Program-made: the position numbers and the translations under genes
From: Oscarella lobularis
Lineage: Eukaryota > Porifera > Homoscleromorpha > Homosclerophorida > Oscarellidae
NCBI RefSeq assembly: GCF_947507565.1
Contig: NW_027077201.1
Location: 62,001 to 126,000, forward strand
Direction of reading: 5' to 3'
Length of the DNA stretch: 64,000 nucleotides
Shown: positions 63,998 through 64,000 of the stretch, in pieces
Position numbering within the stretch: position 1 is the first letter of the stretch
Layout of the letters: the number at the start of each line of letters is the position of its first letter
The notes under the pieces: generated by a model
The model's input: only the letters and a program-made list of their open reading frames with translations
The model's database searches: none
Told to the model about the DNA's origin: nothing

Positions 63998-64000
63998 TCG

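Overview
The window looks like nuclear DNA of an early-branching animal, most plausibly a sponge. Genes are split by short introns (often about 40-80 bp) with GT..AG ends. The recognisable sequence is an animal-type mixture: a G2E3-like HECT ligase, fragments resembling ch-TOG/CKAP5 and dynein heavy chain, and many eukaryotic transposon families. A nuclear copy of mitochondrial DNA reads TGA as tryptophan and carries a tRNA-Phe beside cox3. Cnidarian mtDNAs have lost almost all tRNA genes, so this favours a sponge. The species call is inference.

Most of the 64 kb is a transposon graveyard. From left to right: an internally deleted Merlin element with about 105 bp inverted repeats (1.13-1.93 kb); a 3' piece of a Ty3/gypsy element with its LTR (2.8-3.5 kb); two Harbinger elements with their MADF-type second genes and GTTAC/GTAAC terminal arrays (6.3-9.9 kb); a piggyBac MITE abutting a decayed autonomous piggyBac (9.96-12.6 kb); a second Merlin pseudogene (14.2-14.9 kb); a 1,015 bp TA-flanked MITE (14.96-15.98 kb); a HECT relic (17.7-18.5 kb); a P-element-like fragment (19.3-20.1 kb); hairpins and tandem repeats (20.6-21.1 kb); exons resembling a TOG domain (23.7-24.1 kb); and a Helitron N-terminal gene (25.1-26.7 kb).

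The best-preserved part is 27.8-34.2 kb. A roughly 15-exon HECT ubiquitin-ligase gene (+) and a 3-exon retroviral-type integrase gene (-) face each other. Each is preceded, just upstream of its start codon, by the same interspersed repeat: a nearly identical 100 bp block followed by a TCTG/TTTG microsatellite.

From 34 to 60 kb are a 171 bp satellite, a 524 bp MITE, an OB-fold pseudogene, a Tc1 pseudogene, SWIM/YqaJ-type and dynein fragments, a second P-element-like transposase, a PIF1 helicase plus OTU module of Helitron type, a second integrase gene split by an insertion that carries a small RRM gene, a coding region of unknown function, and gag/protease remnants with a perfect-length 216 bp tandem duplication.

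The right end joins a mitochondrial insert (cox3, tRNA-Phe) to a deleted gypsy gag-protease piece, which is in turn interrupted by a hAT element. The 543-codon open transposase frame of that hAT runs off the window. No rRNA gene, nuclear tRNA gene or CRISPR array was seen.
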